The notes below the pieces were generated by a model. It had not been told where the DNA came from and made no database searches. It saw only the letters and a list, made by a program, of their open reading frames with translations. A stretch of DNA of 52,985 nt from a virus, in the IMG/VR virus record IMGVR_UViG_3300030099_007681, positions 1 through 52,985 of that record; one strand, given 5' to 3'. This document shows, in pieces, positions 8,231 to 15,872 of the stretch. A program made the translations under genes and the position numbers. Position 1 is the first letter of the stretch; each line of letters starts with the position of its first letter.

Positions 8231-8753
8231 AATTGGCCGCGGAAATCAAAGCGCTATTGTGCGTTTAGAAATGGATATTCGCAAAAGCATGAGTGGTGAT
8301 ATAATGATTTTTGATCATGGTGACATTGATATAGTTTTGTCTCCTTCCAACAATAAAGTTTTGGCATTTCCAAAAGAAACCATGTCTGATTTAGTTTATG
8401 GTGCTCAAAACAGATTATTTTCTCATTTAAGAAAAAAGGGCTTGGTAATCCCAGAAAGTATACAGGCGGCAGCTTTTTATGGAGCTATTGAAGGTGAGAT
8501 GCAAAAATCGTTTAAGCAAGATTTAGATACTGCAAAAATGACCCTTATAAATATTTCTAAGTTTATTGATGACGAACGTCCATATTTTGAATCAACTGAG
8601 GCAATAATTAGTATGTCTGATGATGAACTGATTCACCCAGATAAAGAAGACTCTACTGAGCTTGGCGAAGTCCCGCAGTCAACTGAAAAAGGTTCAATAC
8701 GTCCTGGATTTATTAGAGATCCATACTCTTTAAGCTACCTTTACACAATTTAA
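8214..8753 (+). CDS. Conserved phage head-region protein of unknown function
   Basis: A 179-residue protein overlapping the previous gene by 17 bases. The N-terminal part is beta-rich (IRKSMSGDIMIFDHGDIDIVLSP, about residues 23-45), followed by a helical middle (LVYGAQNRLFSHLRKKG) and an acidic linker before the C-terminal IRPGFIRDPYSLSYLYTI. It travels with the preceding gene in the T4-like marine phages I remember. Position between portal and protease suggests a virion-assembly role. Nothing more specific can be supported. Confidence 0.55.
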   Translation: MPLTIKIGRGNQSAIVRLEMDIRKSMSGDIMIFDHGDIDIVLSPSNNKVLAFPKETMSDLVYGAQNRLFSHLRKKGLVIPESIQAAAFYGAIEGEMQKSFKQDLDTAKMTLINISKFIDDERPYFESTEAIISMSDDELIHPDKEDSTELGEVPQSTEKGSIRPGFIRDPYSLSYLYTI

Positions 8754-8754
8754 A

Positions 8755-9294
8755 ATGAAAACTATAATTAATAATTGGAATCTGTTTGTAATTTTAGAAC
8801 AAACTGGTGTTGAAAAATTAGCAGCAGATCCTAAAAAAACTAAAAATTTTGCTGACGCTGTAGGAGAAGTTTCTGATCCTGTACAATTAAAAAGAATTTT
8901 GACTGCTTTGTTAAATAACCCCGACGTTAAAGAAGCCGCACAGTTGTTTATAGATCTAAAAAGCGATATAGATAAAGGTGAACAGCCTGCGAGTGAAAAT
9001 ATTGTAAAAGATTTTGGATTAGGAGTTGATACATTAGGGCAAAAAGCCGGCGCTCAAGCGAGTACACTGTTGCAAAATAAAACTGCGCAGAACATATTAA
9101 AATATGGCGGACCCGTTGTTGCGCTTGGGATTATTGCTGCTACAATTGCAGGTGGAGGCTCGCCGTCGCTTGGGTTAGTTAATGCATTAGGGAGATTAGC
9201 TGTTTCTGGTCAGAGCACAAGTCAACTAGTAAACGGTCTTGAAGCCGCCTTAATCGCAAGCGCAGGTTTTATAGGAGAAGAAAATGAGGTATAA
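8755..9294 (+). CDS. Hypothetical protein with NW-type N-terminal tag and glycine/alanine-rich C-terminus
   Basis: A 179-residue protein starting one base after the previous stop. The first 16 residues (MKTIINNWNLFVILEQ) resemble the N-terminus of the protein at 170 and, in style, the T4 capsid-targeting peptide MKTYQEFIAEA; V-I-L-E would be an acceptable gp21-type cleavage site. A helical middle is followed by a hydrophobic, Gly/Ala-rich segment (about residues 117-135, GGPVVALGIIAATIAGGG) and another at the C-terminus, which could insert into membrane. An internal head protein that acts on the cell membrane during DNA entry is one possibility, but that is speculation. Confidence 0.5.
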   Translation: MKTIINNWNLFVILEQTGVEKLAADPKKTKNFADAVGEVSDPVQLKRILTALLNNPDVKEAAQLFIDLKSDIDKGEQPASENIVKDFGLGVDTLGQKAGAQASTLLQNKTAQNILKYGGPVVALGIIAATIAGGGSPSLGLVNALGRLAVSGQSTSQLVNGLEAALIASAGFIGEENEV

Positions 9295-9645
9295 GTGGAA
9301 TTAGTAACTTTTATACTGTGTGCGTATGGCCTTACACAAATACTTGTATATGGCAAAATATTTGATGGTTTAAGACCAACAGAAGGACGGTTGGGGCAGT
9401 TATTTAAATGCCCAATGTGCATGGGATTTCATGTTGGTTGGTTTTTAATGCTACTTTCTCCATTCACGCAACTATTTAGTTTTGAAGTTTCTGTAACAAA
9501 CTACTTCCTTTTAGGTTGGCTTTCATCAGGAACATCTTATATTCTGAATATGGTATTCGGAGACAACGGAGTAAAATATGAACATAAATATGCAAACCCA
9601 GACACTTGCCACTTGGACAAACAAGTGGATGCTTCAACCAGTTAG
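9295..9645 (+). CDS. Small integral membrane protein, DUF1360-like
   Basis: A 116-residue protein starting with GTG at 9295 directly after the preceding TAA, with GGAGAAG upstream. It has two or three hydrophobic segments (about residues 3-20, 45-60 and 68-88) and a CPMCMGFHVGW motif between them (about 39-49). The C-x2-C-x-GFHVG pattern is typical of the DUF1360 family of small membrane proteins found in bacteria and phages, whose function is unknown. The last 23 codons overlap a separate short frame (9578-9667). A role in the virion or host membrane cannot be decided. Confidence 0.55.
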   Translation: MELVTFILCAYGLTQILVYGKIFDGLRPTEGRLGQLFKCPMCMGFHVGWFLMLLSPFTQLFSFEVSVTNYFLLGWLSSGTSYILNMVFGDNGVKYEHKYANPDTCHLDKQVDASTS

Positions 9646-9667
9646 AAGATGCTGTAAAGGATCTTAA
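9578..9667 (+). CDS. Possible 29-residue micropeptide before the prohead protease
   Basis: An ATG at 9578 preceded by CGGAGTAAAAT (GGAG at seven bases) opens a 29-codon frame ending TAA at 9665-9667, two bases before the protease start. The peptide reads MNINMQTQTLATWTNKWMLQ then PVRRCCKGS. It overlaps the end of the DUF1360-like gene in another frame. In T4 the gene before the protease is a small core protein (68), so a short virion peptide here is plausible. The good ribosome site and exact spacing support it; chance overlap is the alternative. Confidence 0.35.
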   Translation: MNINMQTQTLATWTNKWMLQPVRRCCKGS

Positions 9668-9669
9668 CT

Positions 9670-10278
9670 ATGGCCCAAAAGTTACTTAGAGAGTATTATG
9701 AACTCTGCGATGGTGGAGTCTGCCAAGACCTGTTAACCGAAGAAGAAAAACGTTTTGTAGCCAGCGGCGGCATGATGCTGACTGGTATCATTCAAAAAGC
9801 TGACACAGTAAATGGTAACGGAAGAGTATACCCTGAGCACGTATTAAAAAGAGAAATGGTTAATTATCAAAAGCTAGTTAAGGAACGTAGGGCGCTCGGA
9901 GAGCTTGACCACCCAGATGATTCTGTAATTAATCTTAGAAATGCATCACACATGATGACAGATGTTTGGTGGGATGGAAAAAATGTTATGGGTAAAGCAA
10001 AGGTACTTGATACACCGTCTGGACAAGTGCTCCAATCTTTAGTCAGTGCAGGTGTTAGCATTGGCATTTCATCCCGTGGTATGGGTTCTGTATCAGAGTC
10101 TAAAGGAAACACAGTGGTTGAAGATGATTTTCAATTAATATGTTTTGATTTTGTTTCTGAGCCATCAACACCTGGCGCTTTTATGATGAAAGAGGCAAAA
10201 GATTTTAAAAATAAAGTATTTACAAAAGCGGATCGAATAAATCGTTTGCTAAATGAGGTTTTAAATGAAGAAAGCTGA
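9670..10278 (+). CDS. 21: Prohead core protease (T4 gp21-like)
   Basis: A 202-residue serine protease that matures the prohead by cutting scaffold, internal proteins and the capsid N-terminus. The catalytic histidine lies in GELDHPDD (H81) and the nucleophilic serine in VSIGISSRGMGS (S134/S135), the signature spacing of T4-type prohead proteases; TPGAFMM follows near residue 170. Length matches the family. It overlaps the next gene by 14 bases. Its predicted substrates in this window are the scaffold at 17810, the capsid protein at 18905 and the small proteins whose N-termini end in I/L-x-E. Confidence 0.92.
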   Translation: MAQKLLREYYELCDGGVCQDLLTEEEKRFVASGGMMLTGIIQKADTVNGNGRVYPEHVLKREMVNYQKLVKERRALGELDHPDDSVINLRNASHMMTDVWWDGKNVMGKAKVLDTPSGQVLQSLVSAGVSIGISSRGMGSVSESKGNTVVEDDFQLICFDFVSEPSTPGAFMMKEAKDFKNKVFTKADRINRLLNEVLNEES

Positions 10279-10672
10279 TCTTAAAAAAGCAATCAAACCA
10301 TTAGTGAAAGAATGCATACATGAAGTATTACTTGAAGAGGGTTTGTTGTCAAATATTGTTTCTGAGGTTGCGATTGGTATGCAAGGTAATGTCATTAAAG
10401 AGGCTAAAAACAATCAAACACAGTCGTCAAACAAGACAGCACAACAACAAACAGACTTTGCTAATAAACTAAAAGAACAAAAAAGACGCATGTTAGAAGC
10501 TATTGGAAATGATGCGTATAATGGTGTTGATTTATTTGAAGGAACAACACCGGCCCCAGTACAACAACAACAAGCAGCCGGCACCGTTGATTTAGGCGCA
10601 GCAAATGATTCAGGAGTTGATATATCATCGCTCGTGGGGAACGCTACACAAATTTGGAATGCAATGAAGTGA
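10265..10672 (+). CDS. Hypothetical prohead-associated protein
   Basis: A 135-residue protein whose start overlaps the protease gene by 14 bases. It opens with a lysine-rich amphipathic helix (MKKADLKKAIKPLVKECI, then HEVLLEEG), again containing L-x-E sites, and continues with a Gln/Asn-rich polar middle and a QQQQAAG low-complexity spacer (about residues 98-108). The position after the protease is that of scaffold gene 22 in T4, but the true scaffold here is at 17810. A core or internal protein processed by gp21 is the most economical guess. No family is recognised. Confidence 0.5.
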   Translation: MKKADLKKAIKPLVKECIHEVLLEEGLLSNIVSEVAIGMQGNVIKEAKNNQTQSSNKTAQQQTDFANKLKEQKRRMLEAIGNDAYNGVDLFEGTTPAPVQQQQAAGTVDLGAANDSGVDISSLVGNATQIWNAMK

Positions 10673-10675
10673 ATT

Positions 10676-10918
10676 ATGAAAAAGAAAAATAATGTATCAG
10701 TATCTTCTAAAGAATGCCGTGGCAACACTGAAAGAATGATACGTAGATTTATCAAAAAAGTTAAGAAAGAAAGAATTATTGAAGAGGTAAAGGATAGAAG
10801 AAGGTATAAAAAGCCGTCTGTTGCAAAGAAAGAAAAGCGTATAAAAGCTGAACGCGCTAGAATTCGTCAGGAGTTAAAGCGTAAGCGCGCAAAAGAAAGG
10901 CGTAATAGAAAAAAGTAA
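10676..10918 (+). CDS. rpsU: Ribosomal protein bS21-like protein
   Basis: An 80-residue, extremely basic protein. The stretch ERMIRRFIKKVKKERIIEEV (residues about 19-38) followed by KDRRRYKKPSVAKKEKR matches the bS21 pattern (xxxRRFKRxVxKxGILxExRRRxYYEKPSxxRxRK) in order and spacing, ending in the usual Lys/Arg-rich helix. Phage-encoded bS21 is known from cultivated and uncultivated marine phages; it can replace the host protein at the 30S platform near the anti-Shine-Dalgarno. Here it lies in the head operon, four bases after its neighbour and with a weak ribosome site. A nucleic-acid-binding virion protein is the alternative. Confidence 0.7.
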   Translation: MKKKNNVSVSSKECRGNTERMIRRFIKKVKKERIIEEVKDRRRYKKPSVAKKEKRIKAERARIRQELKRKRAKERRNRKK

Positions 10919-10920
10919 CG

Positions 10921-10929
10921 ACTATTTAT
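10921..10929 (+). promoter_or_regulatory. Putative late promoter element (ACTATTTAT)
   Basis: ACTATTTAT lies between the bS21-like stop and the structural gene at 10960, with 30 bases to the ATG. The same nonamer, or a one-base variant, precedes the scaffold, small basic, neck, sheath and other virion genes. I read it as the phage late promoter core; it lacks any -35 partner. See the finding on this motif. Confidence 0.5.
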
Positions 10930-10959
10930 ATTGAGTATATCAAATTTTGGAGTTTTTAA

Positions 10960-11391
10960 ATGGCGAATTATAAAAAATCATGGCACATGGAAGTTGGCGT
11001 CAACAACGTGCCATCTTATCAGGTAAGTGGTACACCGTTTGCTTCCGGTTCAATTAACGCTGCTCCCGGCGCCGGAACCACCGCAGTCGAGGTACCTTTT
11101 CCACAAGTGACCAGATGGGTTCAGGTTATTAATCATGGAACCGGCTCTGTAAGAGTTGGATTTTCAAAGAATGGTACTGAAGGTAGACAATACTTTAGAG
11201 TCCATGCGTCTGGTAGCGCTGCCGGTTCAGGCCAATCCCCGTCGAGCGGAAGATTAGAGCTAAAAGTATCTGAACTTTGGCTTCTTGGTTCTGATAATGT
11301 TGATGTTGTTGCGGGTTTAACTTCTATTGCTCCTGCCCGTCTTAATACCGATAGCGGCACCTCTTGGAGTGGTTCTGTAGGAGTCGGCTAA
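10960..11391 (+). CDS. Virion structural protein, small beta-rich
   Basis: A 143-residue protein, first gene of the fibre cassette. It begins MANYKKSWHMEVGVNNVPSY and is rich in Ser, Gly and Val with beta-strand patterns; VTRWVQVINHGTGSVRVGFS (about residues 47-66) and LELKVSELWLLGSDNVDVVA (about 105-124) look like strands of a jelly-roll or Ig-like decoration domain. I recall similar short proteins in marine T4-like phages annotated only as structural. The late-type element at 10921 and the TAATAATG junction to the next gene place it in a late operon. Capsid decoration or fibre base are both possible. Confidence 0.55.
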   Translation: MANYKKSWHMEVGVNNVPSYQVSGTPFASGSINAAPGAGTTAVEVPFPQVTRWVQVINHGTGSVRVGFSKNGTEGRQYFRVHASGSAAGSGQSPSSGRLELKVSELWLLGSDNVDVVAGLTSIAPARLNTDSGTSWSGSVGVG

Positions 11392-11393
11392 TA

Positions 11394-12074
11394 ATGGCTT
11401 TTGGATGGGCTTACGTAGATTGTGAAGGCACTGGGGGTGGCCAAGCTGCCGGCCCAACAGGGTCAGTGCAATTTTTAACTGGTGCAAACGCGACAAGTGG
11501 TAGTTCTCATTTCGTGTATCGCACTGGTTCCGCCCTAGGTGAGCACACTGAAAATCTACTAATTTTATCTGGCAATTTAATTGTAAGCGGCACAGTTAGT
11601 GCAAGTGTTTTTAAATACGAAGATATTAGCATTATAGATGCCACAGGCTCAACTAGTTTTGGTAATTCAAACGATGATGTGCATACAAGAATTGGAAGCC
11701 TTGTGGTTAAAACTGCAGGCGCCTCCGGCGTAAATGTCTTAAGTGCAAGCATGGCTACACAAGCTGTACACATCCAAGGTCTTAATGTGTTATACGAAAC
11801 TTGTTCAGTAGACAGCTATACTGCTAGCGCGCCGGGATATATTTTGGGTGTACAACAAACCGGACAGGTTGAGATCCTTATACCAAGTGCGTCAATATAT
11901 GGTTCAGGTTCAATTTTGCTTGTCAAAGATGAAGTCGGCCACATTGATGGAACAAATATTACAATTAATGCTGCAACTGGATACAGCATTGACGGCAGCT
12001 TAACCTACAGCTTGACCGGTTCTAATCCTGCTATTAGTTTATATTCTAATGGAGCCAATTGGTTTGTCTTCTAA
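11394..12074 (+). CDS. Fibre-like virion protein, paralogue 1
   Basis: A 226-residue protein. The start at 11394 follows the previous TAA by two bases and gives MAFGWAYVDCEG, resembling the MAYN starts of the next genes. A glycine-rich N-terminus leads into VSGTVSASVFKYEDISII, a pattern repeated in the cassette (ISASVFYD at 14717). The C-terminus (about residues 150-226) is a beta domain with LVKDEVG, IDG and SNGANWFVF. The same order of motifs ends the next gene (VIKDEAG, IDG, CDGADKYFIT), and looser forms end the other three. It probably forms trimeric appendages. Location in the head module rather than by the baseplate is unusual for T4-like phages. Confidence 0.55.
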   Translation: MAFGWAYVDCEGTGGGQAAGPTGSVQFLTGANATSGSSHFVYRTGSALGEHTENLLILSGNLIVSGTVSASVFKYEDISIIDATGSTSFGNSNDDVHTRIGSLVVKTAGASGVNVLSASMATQAVHIQGLNVLYETCSVDSYTASAPGYILGVQQTGQVEILIPSASIYGSGSILLVKDEVGHIDGTNITINAATGYSIDGSLTYSLTGSNPAISLYSNGANWFVF

Positions 12075-12097
12075 TTAATTAAAAGGAGACTGCTTGT

Positions 12098-12850
12098 ATG
12101 GCTTATAATAATTTATCTGGAACTGTTCTACTTCCAAACGAGTTACTAAAAGTACAAGGTGTTTCTACTGGTATTGTGTCCGGTAATCTTAGCACCTCTG
12201 ATGGCGCGCAAGTAATTAATGTTCCAAGAGTGTCCAATGCCACAAATAATGCTATTATTACAAATGTTGATGGCAATGCTAACACACTAACTTGCGAATC
12301 TAATCTAACATTTGATGGTGATACATTAAATGTTGTAGGTGAGATCACTGCCAGCACAGGTGTGTCTGCATCATTTTTTATGGGTGATGGTAGCCGCCTC
12401 ACGGGGATTACGCTCGGTGGCTCCGGTGCTGGCATTTTTACTGAAGCTTCTACTAATCAAGCATTTACAACAAGTAGTGTTACAATTGGCGATAACGTAA
12501 CACCCACAAACACTTTGACTATTGCTGGCTCTTCGTACTTAAGCGGTGCCGTAGTACACAAAAGACATGCTACAACTGTAAATTATGAAATAAAAATCAC
12601 AGATTTTTATATAGGTGCCGATAGTCTAAACAATACTGTTTTGTTGACATTGCCGACTGCCTCCACCACCACAGAAGGCCAAACCTTTGTTATAAAAGAC
12701 GAAGCGGGTAACGCTAATAATAACAATATAACTATCTCATGTAGTGTTGGTGGTGATAAAATTGATGGTCAAAATTTAGTTATTTTGGAGTCACCTTTTG
12801 CATCAATCCAGCTTTATTGTGACGGCGCCGACAAATATTTTATAACCTGA
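12098..12850 (+). CDS. Fibre-like virion protein, paralogue 2
   Basis: A 250-residue protein with an AAGGAG ribosome site and the cassette-type start MAYNNLSGTVLLP. The middle contains the phage fibre phrase ITASTGVSASFFMGDGSRLTG (about residues 83-103), where the G-D-G-S-x-L-T-G turn is typical of repetitive tail-fibre and neck-appendage proteins. The C-terminal domain has FVIKDEAGNANNNNITISC, an IDG turn, LESPFASIQLYCDGADKYFIT, clearly related to the ends of paralogues 1 and 3. It is the last gene before a 121-base AT-rich gap. Structural appendage is well supported; its attachment site in the virion is not known. Confidence 0.6.
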   Translation: MAYNNLSGTVLLPNELLKVQGVSTGIVSGNLSTSDGAQVINVPRVSNATNNAIITNVDGNANTLTCESNLTFDGDTLNVVGEITASTGVSASFFMGDGSRLTGITLGGSGAGIFTEASTNQAFTTSSVTIGDNVTPTNTLTIAGSSYLSGAVVHKRHATTVNYEIKITDFYIGADSLNNTVLLTLPTASTTTEGQTFVIKDEAGNANNNNITISCSVGGDKIDGQNLVILESPFASIQLYCDGADKYFIT

Positions 12851-12971
12851 TTTTTTTTAGTTTTTCTGAACTAATTATAAACGAGTGGGCACTTGTATCT
12901 AAATTAACTTTGGATACTTGTATTTACTCATGCTATAAATTATAAAACTTATAAATGGAGGGTTTTTAAAA

Positions 12972-14591
12972 ATGGCTTACAAATTTCAATTCGGGCAGGC
13001 AATCTTGTCCGGTAACCTAGATCAAGAAGGCGATGTAGACGTTCTTGATGGAGGTGTTCTTAAAATGAACGGAACAACAGCTATTGCGTCTAACAGAGAC
13101 GCAACACTTGCTGGTGTTACTGCTACTACTCTCGGGCACGCAGATGATACTGATTTGTTAACATTAGCTGATCAGTCTCTTACAATTGCTAATGATGCTT
13201 CTCTTACATATAAGGGTACTGGTATCACATCGACTGGTGCAGAACTCAACTTAGTTGATGGCTCTCAAGCCGGCACAGTAGTTAATAACAAAGCTGTAAT
13301 TTACAGCGCTGGTGGAAATGTGCAAGGTAGTACATTTGCCGTACCAGATGATGGTACTATTGGTAATGGTTCTAATGCCGATGCGCTAACACTTGCTGCA
13401 GCCGAGATCACTGTCAAAGATGGTGTTGACTTCTCAGTTGCTACAGTTGGTGGTTTTAACTACGGCGGCGCCGCAGTTACTTCAACTGCTGCTGAGCTTA
13501 ACTTGGTTGATGGTGCTCAAGCTGGCACTCAGGTGGCCTCAAAGGCTGTTATCTACGATGCCTCAAGAGGTATTAACGCTCATGGTCTTACTGGTTCTCT
13601 CAGGTTCTCGCTTGATGTAGCACCTAACGGTGGTGTCGGTATGACCCCATTCAACAACAGCTCTGATGTTAACGACCTTAAGATCAGTGGTTCATTCATG
13701 GATTCGACAGCAGGGATTTCATTCGACAACGATTCTTTTGTTGCTCTTTCTGTCTCTGGTACTGTTAAGTCTTTCACGCTTGGCTCATATCTCACGGGCG
13801 CCGCGGGAAGAATGGATGGTGCTGGTATTGAAGCTGCTTCTGGTGTTTTGTCTGTGAAGGTCGATGATTCGTCTATCGAAATTAACAGTGATTCACTTCG
13901 CGTTAAAGCAGGCGGTGTTACCGATGCAATGCTTAACGATGATGTTGCATCCGGCTTAGCTGGTGATGGTCTTGCTGCTTCTTCCGGTGTTCTCTCTGTT
14001 GGTGTAGACGATTCTTCGATCGAAATTAACAGTGATTCACTTCGCGTTAAAGCAGCCGGTGTTACCGATGCAATGCTTAACGATGACGTTGCAACCGGCT
14101 TAGCTGGTGATGGTCTTGCCGCTACTTCTGGTGTCATGAAGCTTGATATTAACGAGTTGAGTGCTGCCAGTGTTGATGTTGCTGCCGATAGTATTGCTAT
14201 TGTTGATGCAGACGACAGCAACCTTTCGCGCAAGGAAAGCATTGCTGACCTTGTTGCCGCAATGGCTGGTGGTGGCCTTAGTGCTGCTGACGGTGTTCTT
14301 TCAACTCAAGGTGGTAACGTTAGTCAAAGCTTTGAGGGTAAAACACTTGTTGAAGGATATAACTATCTGACTGGAACTCTTGGAGCCAACAAGCTTATTC
14401 TTCCGCCAAACCCAAGCATAGGTGACGTAATTGTCATTAAGGCAGGTGATTTGGCAGCTGGTAAAACAGTTACCGTCAGTGCATCTGCTACTCACACTGT
14501 TGATGGCGTTCAGCGTCCAATTACGCTTGAATCACCATTTGCTGCTGTAAGCTGCGTTCTTACTAGAACTGCAAGTTGGTCTATCGTATAA
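12972..14591 (+). CDS. Fibre-like virion protein with internal 48-residue repeats, paralogue 3
   Basis: A 539-residue repetitive protein with a strong GGAGG site 11 bases before its ATG. It contains two copies of TSTGAELNLVDGSQAGT / TSTAAELNLVDGAQAGT (starting near residues 79 and 171), the xAELNLVDG motif common in phage tail fibres. Two near-identical 48-residue repeats (SSIEINSDSLRVKA, VTDAMLNDDVA, SGLAGDGLA) lie about residues 286-381. The C-terminal domain has IGDVIVIKAGD and LESPFAAVS, matching paralogue 2. Codon use in the second half looks more C/G-ending than its neighbours, as in the capsid gene, which suggests high expression. A terminator follows. Confidence 0.65.
   Translation: MAYKFQFGQAILSGNLDQEGDVDVLDGGVLKMNGTTAIASNRDATLAGVTATTLGHADDTDLLTLADQSLTIANDASLTYKGTGITSTGAELNLVDGSQAGTVVNNKAVIYSAGGNVQGSTFAVPDDGTIGNGSNADALTLAAAEITVKDGVDFSVATVGGFNYGGAAVTSTAAELNLVDGAQAGTQVASKAVIYDASRGINAHGLTGSLRFSLDVAPNGGVGMTPFNNSSDVNDLKISGSFMDSTAGISFDNDSFVALSVSGTVKSFTLGSYLTGAAGRMDGAGIEAASGVLSVKVDDSSIEINSDSLRVKAGGVTDAMLNDDVASGLAGDGLAASSGVLSVGVDDSSIEINSDSLRVKAAGVTDAMLNDDVATGLAGDGLAATSGVMKLDINELSAASVDVAADSIAIVDADDSNLSRKESIADLVAAMAGGGLSAADGVLSTQGGNVSQSFEGKTLVEGYNYLTGTLGANKLILPPNPSIGDVIVIKAGDLAAGKTVTVSASATHTVDGVQRPITLESPFAAVSCVLTRTASWSIV
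13828..14115 (+). repeat. Two tandem 144-bp in-frame repeats in the fibre gene
   Basis: Two direct copies with a period of 144 bases (48 codons), for example ATCGAAATTAACAGTGATTC at 13875 and again at 14019. They differ by a few, mostly silent, substitutions. They encode the SSIEINSDSLRVKA...DDVA(S/T)GLAGDGLAA unit. In-frame repeats in fibre genes let copy number change by recombination. The boundaries given are approximate. Confidence 0.8.
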
Positions 14592-14621
14592 TTAATATTT
14601 TCCAACGTTGTTTGGATTTTT

Positions 14622-14653
14622 GGATGTCTCCTGGTTGGGAGGCATCCTTTTTT
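14622..14653 (+). terminator. Rho-independent terminator after fibre paralogue 3
   Basis: GGATGTCTCC (14622-14631) pairs with GGAGGCATCC (14638-14647) over ten positions, one of them G-U, around a six-base loop, followed by six T residues (14648-14653). It ends the transcript of the 12972 gene. Confidence 0.85.
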
Positions 14654-14692
14654 ATGTTTTAGAATGACCTGAATAAACAATTTTAATAACCT

Positions 14693-14701
14693 ACTTATAA
14701 T
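14693..14701 (+). promoter_or_regulatory. Weak match to the putative late promoter element
   Basis: ACTTATAAT, 15 bases before the ATG at 14717, shares the ACT and the AT-rich end with the ACTATTTAT consensus. It follows the terminator at 14622, so a new promoter is expected in this short gap. The match is poor and the call is tentative. Confidence 0.25.
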
Positions 14702-14716
14702 GTTGGAGAATTAAAT

Positions 14717-15844
14717 ATGGCATATAATGTTTTGAAGGGCTCTGTAGAGGGCTCTGTAGATCAGCATGGTAATCAAGAAATTGATGGAATCAAAATTTTC
14801 AAAAATACAATAAGTGCAAGTGTTTTTTATGATACTGATGCACAAAGTCCCTGTGCAACAATGAAAGATGTTGCTATCATAAAGGTTAATGGGGGTACTC
14901 GAAACAGCGTTTTAATGATGGGCCCCAGCCAAACAGCGCACACAGCACATAATTTTAGATATGAAAATGACACTTTACATGTTACAAACATTGTCGCACA
15001 CATGTTGCGAGGCTCCGCAGAAAATTTAACAAACATTCCATCTGATAAATTTACTGATCTCATAGCTGCAGATTTTTTGTCACATGGCGCCGGCTTACAA
15101 AATGTAAGGGGCGTTTTGCAAGTTAAGGCATACGATGGTATTAAGTGTGATGACGACGGTGTTAGCATCAATATAGCGGCAAATTCTGGACTGCAGCTTT
15201 TGTCAAATAAACTTTCTATCAATCCATCGAGCGCCCCACAAGTCAATAGCGAGGGACAAAATTTAAGTGACATTGACACATTGTTGGTTCATGATGCTTC
15301 ACGTAATGCTGTAGCTAGTACAACATTAGCAAATTTATACAATTCATACATTAGCGAAAAAGTTCCACATGCTGTTGGCAGCCCCGGCTCGCTTCAATAT
15401 AGAGGCAAAAAAGAATTTGAGTCGTCACAAAATTTGTTATATGATGATTCTAAAAATACACTTTTAATTAATGGCAAAGTTCACGCTAATTGTTTAACAT
15501 CGCAGCATAAATTAGTTAATCAAGGTGCTGTTTACAATAATATAGTTAAAGTTAGCGATGTAAACTATGAAGTTAAGCAAAGTGATTACACCATGCTCTG
15601 TGACGCATCTAAAAATGTTGTCACTGTTGTGCTGCCGCCAGCTGCTAATCACGTTGGTCGCATACTTAATATTAAAAAAGCTAATACAAATAAATACAAA
15701 TTAAATTCCAACCTTGTTTATATTACATGTAAAGAGGGAAGTATTGATATAAACGACAGAGTAGAAATTAAAATGAACTATTCTTCAAGAACCGTGCAAT
15801 CAGACGGCGAAAACTGGTGGATTATTGGCTCAAAGGGAAGTTGA
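14717..15844 (+). CDS. Fibre-like virion protein, paralogue 4
   Basis: A 375-residue protein beginning MAYNVLKGSVEGSVDQHGNQ and then EIDGIKIFKNTISASVFYDT, a start I recall from structural proteins of marine T4-like phages. The N-terminal 50 residues carry the ISASVFYDT motif shared with paralogue 1. The central part is beta-rich with LLVHDASRNAVASTTLANLY (about 193-212). The C-terminal domain (about 290-375) has VVTVVLPPAA, ILNIKKANT, and SDGENWWIIGSKGS, equivalent to the WFVF or YFIT ends of paralogues 1 and 2. It lies between a terminator and paralogue 5. An appendage or head-fibre role is inferred. Confidence 0.6.
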   Translation: MAYNVLKGSVEGSVDQHGNQEIDGIKIFKNTISASVFYDTDAQSPCATMKDVAIIKVNGGTRNSVLMMGPSQTAHTAHNFRYENDTLHVTNIVAHMLRGSAENLTNIPSDKFTDLIAADFLSHGAGLQNVRGVLQVKAYDGIKCDDDGVSINIAANSGLQLLSNKLSINPSSAPQVNSEGQNLSDIDTLLVHDASRNAVASTTLANLYNSYISEKVPHAVGSPGSLQYRGKKEFESSQNLLYDDSKNTLLINGKVHANCLTSQHKLVNQGAVYNNIVKVSDVNYEVKQSDYTMLCDASKNVVTVVLPPAANHVGRILNIKKANTNKYKLNSNLVYITCKEGSIDINDRVEIKMNYSSRTVQSDGENWWIIGSKGS

Positions 15845-15845
15845 G

Positions 15846-15854
15846 TCTATTTAA
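15846..15854 (+). promoter_or_regulatory. Putative late promoter element (TCTATTTAA)
   Basis: Differs from ACTATTTAT at the first and last base and lies 18 bases before the ATG at 15873, directly after the previous stop. It could let the largest fibre gene be transcribed separately. Confidence 0.35.
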
Positions 15855-15872
15855 TACAGGAGAAACTATTTC

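Noticed and set aside
13580-14242. A 220-codon - strand frame opposite the repetitive fibre gene
   Set aside because: Its sequence simply mirrors the 48-residue repeats; no start signals; all neighbouring genes are on the + strand.
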